Below, piece after piece: positions 59,842 through 64,000 of a DNA stretch of 64,000 nt. The translations under genes were made by a program, and so were the position numbers. Below the pieces are notes generated by a model that saw nothing but the letters and a program-made list of their open reading frames with translations, had not been told where the DNA came from and did no database searches. The first letter of the stretch is position 1. Each line of letters starts with the position of its first letter. The DNA comes from Candidatus Melainabacteria bacterium (GTDB taxonomy: Bacteria > Cyanobacteriota > Vampirovibrionia > Obscuribacterales > Obscuribacteraceae). The DNA lies in assembly GCA_003963305.1 (NCBI GenBank), contig RXJR01000015.1, positions 1 through 64,000 on the forward strand, read 5' to 3'.

Positions 59842-60285
59842 CTAGCGCTTAAACTCTATTGATCCATCCTTTTGAACCCTGGCGCTAGTCAAACAACCTG
59901 CCTCTTCCTTCGCTTCCTGAAATTCTTTCTTCATTGCCGGAGTCAACTTTCCTTGTTTCTCAAGACCGGCAAAGTATCCTAATTCTTGGCTGTTTGGATA
60001 CTGCCTGTACCCTGCCAGCGCCTTCCGCTCATCAGAAGTGAGCTTATCCCCTTCGTGTTCTCTAGTTGCTAGATACGAAGCGCTCCGGCTGTGGGGAAAC
60101 TCACGGTCTCCATACTGAGGCGCGTGGGGCAACACCGTGTAAAACTGAAGTCCCATTCCCTGAGGCGTATAAATCGTCTCGACACGCCCCTCTTTCGGGG
60201 TTCCGGCCTCCCTGGCCATGTCCATTAAGTCGACGAACGTTGTACCTTTGCAGACTGTGTCGCCTGAATCTCGATGTCTTACCAT
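59842..60285 (-). CDS. Hypothetical 147-aa protein upstream of gluzincin-like gene
   Basis: ATG 60285 with GGAGAG 6 nt upstream (MVRHRDSGDT); a frame extension to 60339 is less likely. The middle contains an ASYLATREHEGDKLTSDERKA helix pair and FAGLEKQGKLTPAMKKEFQEA. The C-terminus ends in a basic strand (VQKDGSIEFKR). No signal peptide. Family unknown. Spacing suggests an operon with the zincin, which makes an inhibitor, substrate or partner conceivable. Confidence 0.65.
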   Translation of the reverse strand: MVRHRDSGDTVCKGTTFVDLMDMAREAGTPKEGRVETIYTPQGMGLQFYTVLPHAPQYGDREFPHSRSASYLATREHEGDKLTSDERKALAGYRQYPNSQELGYFAGLEKQGKLTPAMKKEFQEAKEEAGCLTSARVQKDGSIEFKR

Positions 60286-60471
60286 TGAAATCTCTCCAGA
60301 ATCGGGGGCAAGGTTATATTGCCGTTTCCTTGTTACCAAGTTCTTACTCGAAAAATGAAAGCAATGCGCCTGTAACGGTCTTAGAACGGGCTAAATTATT
60401 TCGGCGTTCGATACGGTAAAATCAACCACACCGCGGCACCCAGCGGAATTTTTATGCGAGGTTAGTTGGCA

Positions 60472-62142
60472 ATGCTGGAATTTCGGCAAAAGTTCTTTCT
60501 ATCTACGGCGATGACGTTGTCACTCTGTTATTCGGCGGCTTTTGCGGAGGAGACGACTGGCGAGGCAAAGCATTCCACTGCACCTGTACCGGGAAACGCC
60601 CCTCTTCACCTGATGCAACCCACGACCAGCCAGGGCGTCGCTAACGGAAAGGACGAAGAAGAAGCACTCCTCCCGAGAGAGAGCGATGAAGCCATTAAAA
60701 AGGCGAATGAGCTGCATGCCCAGGCGGCAGAACAACTGAAAAAGGACAACATCGAACAAGCAATCAAATTAGACGAAGAAGCGATGAAAGCAGCTCCGCA
60801 CTACTGGCTGCCTCACGTTGCCCTGGCCTATCTGTACTCATATTACAAAGGCGGCGGTCCTGCCCTGGAACAAGCTGCGATGGGCGTCAAATGCGAACAC
60901 CCAGCCATGGCAGAAAACACACATGCTGCACTGATCGGCTCACTGCATGCCTTCGCCTCAGCGATGGAAAGATACAAGAAGCTAGCCGCAGAAGATCCAA
61001 CCTCCTGGCGCGCTAAGGTCGGTCTTGCGGCTTGCTATATGAATAAGGGTGATGCGAAATCCGCCAATGCCATTCTCGATGAATTGAACAATGCGGGCGT
61101 TAAAGAACCACCAGCGCTGCTGATGATGGGCAACTACTACAAGAAGACCGGCGAACAAGAGAAAGCCAAAGACGTATTGAAACGAGGTCTAGCCAACAAT
61201 CCAGATCCAAAAATCAAAGACAAGTTGCTGATTCAGTTGTTTGAAATAGCCGTAAACACTAACGATGCAGCATTGATAACAGAACTCAAACCAAAAGTAT
61301 CGCCAATTCTTGATGCCAGACAAAGATCCTGGTTGCGCACAGGCGATATCAAACTTGCAAAGACTCCAAAAGAAGCAAAATTGGCTCTGCAACTGGCAGA
61401 AACTGAGACAATCACAGACTCGGAATATCGAAGCTACGCAAGAATTTTCGATGCCATGGCCAAAGCAAATCCATCGGAACAAACTGCGTGGCTCAAGCTT
61501 TCTCAGGAAGCGCTTACACAGGCATTGACGCTAAAACCTGCCGACCTGGAAAACAAAGCATTGCTCGCAGCTAACGACGAACAGCTCGGTGACAAAAAGC
61601 AAGCACTGAAAATTATCCATACACCGTCACCTGTGACTCAGGCAGAAGCGGAACAAGATGTGTACCTCTCAAACTATTACAGGAAGGCACGAAAAGCACA
61701 GGACGACGCGTTGGCAAAACTGTTCGTTGCGGATAAGGACGGATACAAGTGCTTTGCACAGGCCATCGATTTCAAAATACCGATGGCTAATTGCAAATGC
61801 AAAGTCAATTCAGCCAGTTCGATGATCAAGGGCATTCCAGGAGTGTTCGATGTCATCGTCGGACCAGGCGATACACCTACAGCTACAGTCGTTTTCGACA
61901 AGAAGAAGCTAACTGGTCCTGGCATTTTTCAGGACCCCAAAATCAAAAACTTCAAGGAAAAGCTAGAGGTCAGCAACGAAAGACCGGTCAACAGTATCTC
62001 TGAGCTCGCGCAGATCTATGGCAATAAGGAACAATATCCGATCGCGCAGAGCCCGGCAGTTCAACTCGTCTCATTGCAATATCCATCAGTTGAAGATGCA
62101 GTGACAGCCGTTTCAGTGGGCTCGAACTCCCACACTAATTAA
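60472..62142 (+). CDS. Exported TPR protein with degenerate HMA-like C-terminal domain
   Basis: 556 aa from ATG 60472 (TTG 60466 is two codons earlier). A signal peptide (FFLSTAMTLSLCYSAAFAEE) is clear. TPR-type helices fill ~60-395 (NIEQAIKLDEEAMKAAPHYW, WRAKVGLAACYMNKGDAKSA). The C-terminal ~80 residues hold FKIPMANCKCKVNSASSMI, KGIPGVFDVIVG and TATVVFD. This is the beta-alpha-beta pattern of heavy-metal-associated domains, with CxC in place of CxxC. Function: perhaps a periplasmic scaffold or metal-responsive adaptor. Confidence 0.8.
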   Translation: MLEFRQKFFLSTAMTLSLCYSAAFAEETTGEAKHSTAPVPGNAPLHLMQPTTSQGVANGKDEEEALLPRESDEAIKKANELHAQAAEQLKKDNIEQAIKLDEEAMKAAPHYWLPHVALAYLYSYYKGGGPALEQAAMGVKCEHPAMAENTHAALIGSLHAFASAMERYKKLAAEDPTSWRAKVGLAACYMNKGDAKSANAILDELNNAGVKEPPALLMMGNYYKKTGEQEKAKDVLKRGLANNPDPKIKDKLLIQLFEIAVNTNDAALITELKPKVSPILDARQRSWLRTGDIKLAKTPKEAKLALQLAETETITDSEYRSYARIFDAMAKANPSEQTAWLKLSQEALTQALTLKPADLENKALLAANDEQLGDKKQALKIIHTPSPVTQAEAEQDVYLSNYYRKARKAQDDALAKLFVADKDGYKCFAQAIDFKIPMANCKCKVNSASSMIKGIPGVFDVIVGPGDTPTATVVFDKKKLTGPGIFQDPKIKNFKEKLEVSNERPVNSISELAQIYGNKEQYPIAQSPAVQLVSLQYPSVEDAVTAVSVGSNSHTN

Positions 62143-62218
62143 GCTGCGATACCGGTAGCGCTTAACCCGAGAGCCTTATGGGTATAACCATCTCAGACAA
62201 TCTGTCTGGGGTAAATCT

Positions 62219-62905
62219 ATGGCTAGCTTAGAACGTAGACGCAAACTAACGCTTGACGAAGTTAACATCTACTGGCACAAACTCAAGGAAGGCACTGAGC
62301 GTGCCAACTTGCATAAGTTGTGCAACGCCATACGCACAATCGACCTGGCGCTGGCAGAAGACAGTCCAGCCCTCTGTCGAAGACTGACCGCAAAAGGATG
62401 GTCACGCATTCGAGATGATTGCTTCGACTACTTAATTTCATCATTTCCAGGCCACTTCATCATTTACGACGACGAAAGCAAAACGCCGGTCGAACCGGGC
62501 GTAGACTGGCCGGAGAGCGGCACGCTGGAGTTCTATCCTGAGGGCGTGAAACGTCGCGAAGATGCCTACCAGTCACAACTCGAACGCATACACAAAGACG
62601 TCGTAGTGCGCTACAGATGGTGCTTCGCCGAAGGCAGACAAAACACCACTCCACAGGATTTTGCTGCATTCAGAGATGGGCTTGAACAGCCGAACACCGA
62701 AGAAGCCGAGAATGCGCGCAATCTCATGGAGCAGCTCTACGAAGCATGCGCTGAGGAAGCAGTTAAACTGAAAAAAATTGCACACCGCCAATGGTGGCAG
62801 CTTCACTACGAGGCAGATGCCTGCGCTGATAGACGGCACAAAAATGCCCTCAGGCAACAGATGATAAATCTGGAGCTGCTCTGGGGCAAGAGCACTGCAC
62901 AGTAG
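62219..62905 (+). CDS. Uncharacterised helical protein (228 aa)
   Basis: ATG 62219 with GGGG 7 nt upstream. Highly charged, mostly helical, soluble. It has a Trp/Arg-rich C-terminus (HRQWWQLHYEADACADRRHKNALRQQM). No known motif. It lies 76 bp after the TPR-HMA-like gene and may share its transcript. Its stop codon abuts the stop of the convergent SGNH-like gene with no gap. Confidence 0.68.
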   Translation: MASLERRRKLTLDEVNIYWHKLKEGTERANLHKLCNAIRTIDLALAEDSPALCRRLTAKGWSRIRDDCFDYLISSFPGHFIIYDDESKTPVEPGVDWPESGTLEFYPEGVKRREDAYQSQLERIHKDVVVRYRWCFAEGRQNTTPQDFAAFRDGLEQPNTEEAENARNLMEQLYEACAEEAVKLKKIAHRQWWQLHYEADACADRRHKNALRQQMINLELLWGKSTAQ

Positions 62906-64000
62906 CTACATGTTTCCGTTCTGTCCTACAGATGCATAATGGGGAGCCTGACCGCTGCCTGCATTCAAGGCTTGTGCGACAGCAGAAGTTCCTACTGTTT
63001 TAGCCAGCGCATCGAAGAACATCGTGCTGCCATGCGGGTTGAGATGCACCGTCTCAAGGAAATTGGAAGCATCGTTCAACGGCGCCTTGTTCAAATCTTG
63101 GAACTCGACGGAATTCTCGCGACACAGGCGTTGTGATTCTTTCATGTAGTAATCGTAGAGTTGCGGCGGCATGATGGCGACATTATCTTGAGAGATAGGC
63201 ATGTTAACTACCAAAACGGGCACATGCCGACTGCGACAGAGCTTGAGCAGGCGATCGAAATAAGCAAATTGAGTTTTGATTTGACTGGGAGCAAGAGGGT
63301 TATACCGATTCAGATAAGCTTCCTTCATATGCTCAGCGCTGGGATGACCGACAGACTCTCCAGGCGCGAGGGGTCCATCAATCTGCATAGCCGGAGCGGC
63401 TGAAGGTTTCGCCGCGACTGCGGGAAGTAACGAGCCAACAGGCTTGAATGCAACCTTGCCCACCTGATTGCTCAAGGCGCTGCGATCATCCCAAAGAGGA
63501 CAGACAGATGCCAGAGTCAGGGCCAACTTTGTGTCGGCTGTCATCTTCGGAAGACGCCAGATATCCGGCAAATCTTCAGGCTGGTAGAACAATTTGAATG
63601 CTTCGCTAGTCTCGACACCAAACATCAAATTATCTTGAAAGTCTCTGACGCTGATACCATATATGATGGCGCGTGGGGCTTTGTTGCCGTTCAAAACATG
63701 TTTAGCCAGCAAATAAGCATCAGAAGCCATTGCCCCTCCAAGAGCGAGGCAAGCAGTATTGGTCTGTACGCCAAGATTCCGAGACAGAGCCTGGTCGAAA
63801 TATTCGCTGTTTCGATGGGTCAACCGGTCCACCGGTTTCTTTTCAGCAATTGCTGCCGCCTGAACAGACGAGACAGCCACCAGCGACGAACCTAAAAGTC
63901 CAATGTCAGGCGACAATTTCTGCTCACGCATGAAACTGGAAACAGCCAACGCATCACTGGCGTGGGGGTCTAAACGGCTCTCACGGGAGAGGCTGTCTTG
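62906..64000 (-). CDS. SGNH/DltD-like protein, 5' end beyond window
   Basis: The frame stays open to base 64000, so the gene is cut off at its 5' end. The TTG at 63949 is not a likely start, because by comparison with the paralog at 51371 about 60 residues including a membrane anchor are missing. Visible blocks: IGLLGSSLVAVSSV (Ser), ALGGAMASDAY, YGISVRDFQDNLMFGVETSEAFKLF, VPVLVVNMPIS and FLETVHLNPHGS (His). An Ala/Pro insertion lies near the middle. Likely an extracytoplasmic acyl/acetyl transferase or esterase acting on surface glycans. Confidence 0.8.
   Translation of the reverse strand, partial: QDSLSRESRLDPHASDALAVSSFMREQKLSPDIGLLGSSLVAVSSVQAAAIAEKKPVDRLTHRNSEYFDQALSRNLGVQTNTACLALGGAMASDAYLLAKHVLNGNKAPRAIIYGISVRDFQDNLMFGVETSEAFKLFYQPEDLPDIWRLPKMTADTKLALTLASVCPLWDDRSALSNQVGKVAFKPVGSLLPAVAAKPSAAPAMQIDGPLAPGESVGHPSAEHMKEAYLNRYNPLAPSQIKTQFAYFDRLLKLCRSRHVPVLVVNMPISQDNVAIMPPQLYDYYMKESQRLCRENSVEFQDLNKAPLNDASNFLETVHLNPHGSTMFFDALAKTVGTSAVAQALNAGSGQAPHYASVGQNGNM

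Noticed and set aside
62183-62212. CAGACA-ATC-TGTCTG small dyad before the 228-aa gene
   Set aside because: Short 6-bp stem without T-run; could be chance.

Overview
The window looks like a chromosomal piece of a Gram-negative-type bacterium of about 50% GC. Several traits recall Candidatus Obscuribacter-like Vampirovibrionia (Melainabacteria): very large disordered LysM proteins, TPR and TonB_C fusions, a tandem M16 peptidase with a Pro/Ser/Gly linker, a PiT phosphate carrier, and TadE/F/G-type pseudopilins. This placement is inferred from gene content; no rRNA or marker gene is present. No phage, transposase, integrase or CRISPR array was recognised.

Layout. (1) 1-19.5 kb is a block of giant low-complexity proteins. 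It holds a 5'-complete but 3'-truncated RHS/YD-like gene (minus), then two divergent LysM giants of about 1386 and 1728 aa that share the same C-terminal architecture (two LysM modules plus a short terminal domain). An uncharacterised 486-aa gene and a small Gln/Pro-rich gene follow. (2) 19.5-31.3 kb carries housekeeping and transport genes: a GT9 glycosyltransferase, a PiT transporter plus UspA, a membrane LysM protein coupled to a DinG helicase, a double M16 peptidase and FeoB. (3) 31.4-38.7 kb starts at tRNA-His(GTG) and its terminator. It mixes small toxin-antitoxin-type modules (a lone nucleotidyltransferase, a RES/Xre pair, an AbiEi/AbiEii pair) with a TonB_C-TPR membrane protein and a secreted protein. 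(4) 38.8-44.8 kb has a GntR regulator overlapping a threonine-synthase-like enzyme, a membrane zinc-finger-like protein, and a TadE/TadF/TadG-type trio. (5) 44.8-64 kb has a HAD-like protein without its nucleophile, an SGNH-GH5 fusion, a histidine kinase/response regulator pair, two SGNH/DltD-like paralogs (the second runs off the window), a DHH phosphoesterase, another LysM protein, an alpha/beta hydrolase, MscL with a zinc ribbon, a gluzincin-like metalloprotein, and a TPR-HMA-like exported protein.

Functional themes. Phosphate appears in PiT with an 11-bp-spaced TTAA direct repeat upstream, and in a DHH exopolyphosphatase-like protein. Iron appears in FeoB behind a TTATTGA-N9-TCAATAA palindrome. 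Cell-envelope or glycan binding appears in four LysM proteins, GT9, GH5 and SGNH proteins. Addiction/defence modules have well-formed inverted-repeat operators. The strongest candidate for something undescribed is the giant LysM/RHS-like block at 1-18.9 kb. Its proteins lack recognisable signal peptides, carry 12- and 14-residue tandem repeats, and two of them share a terminal domain I cannot name.
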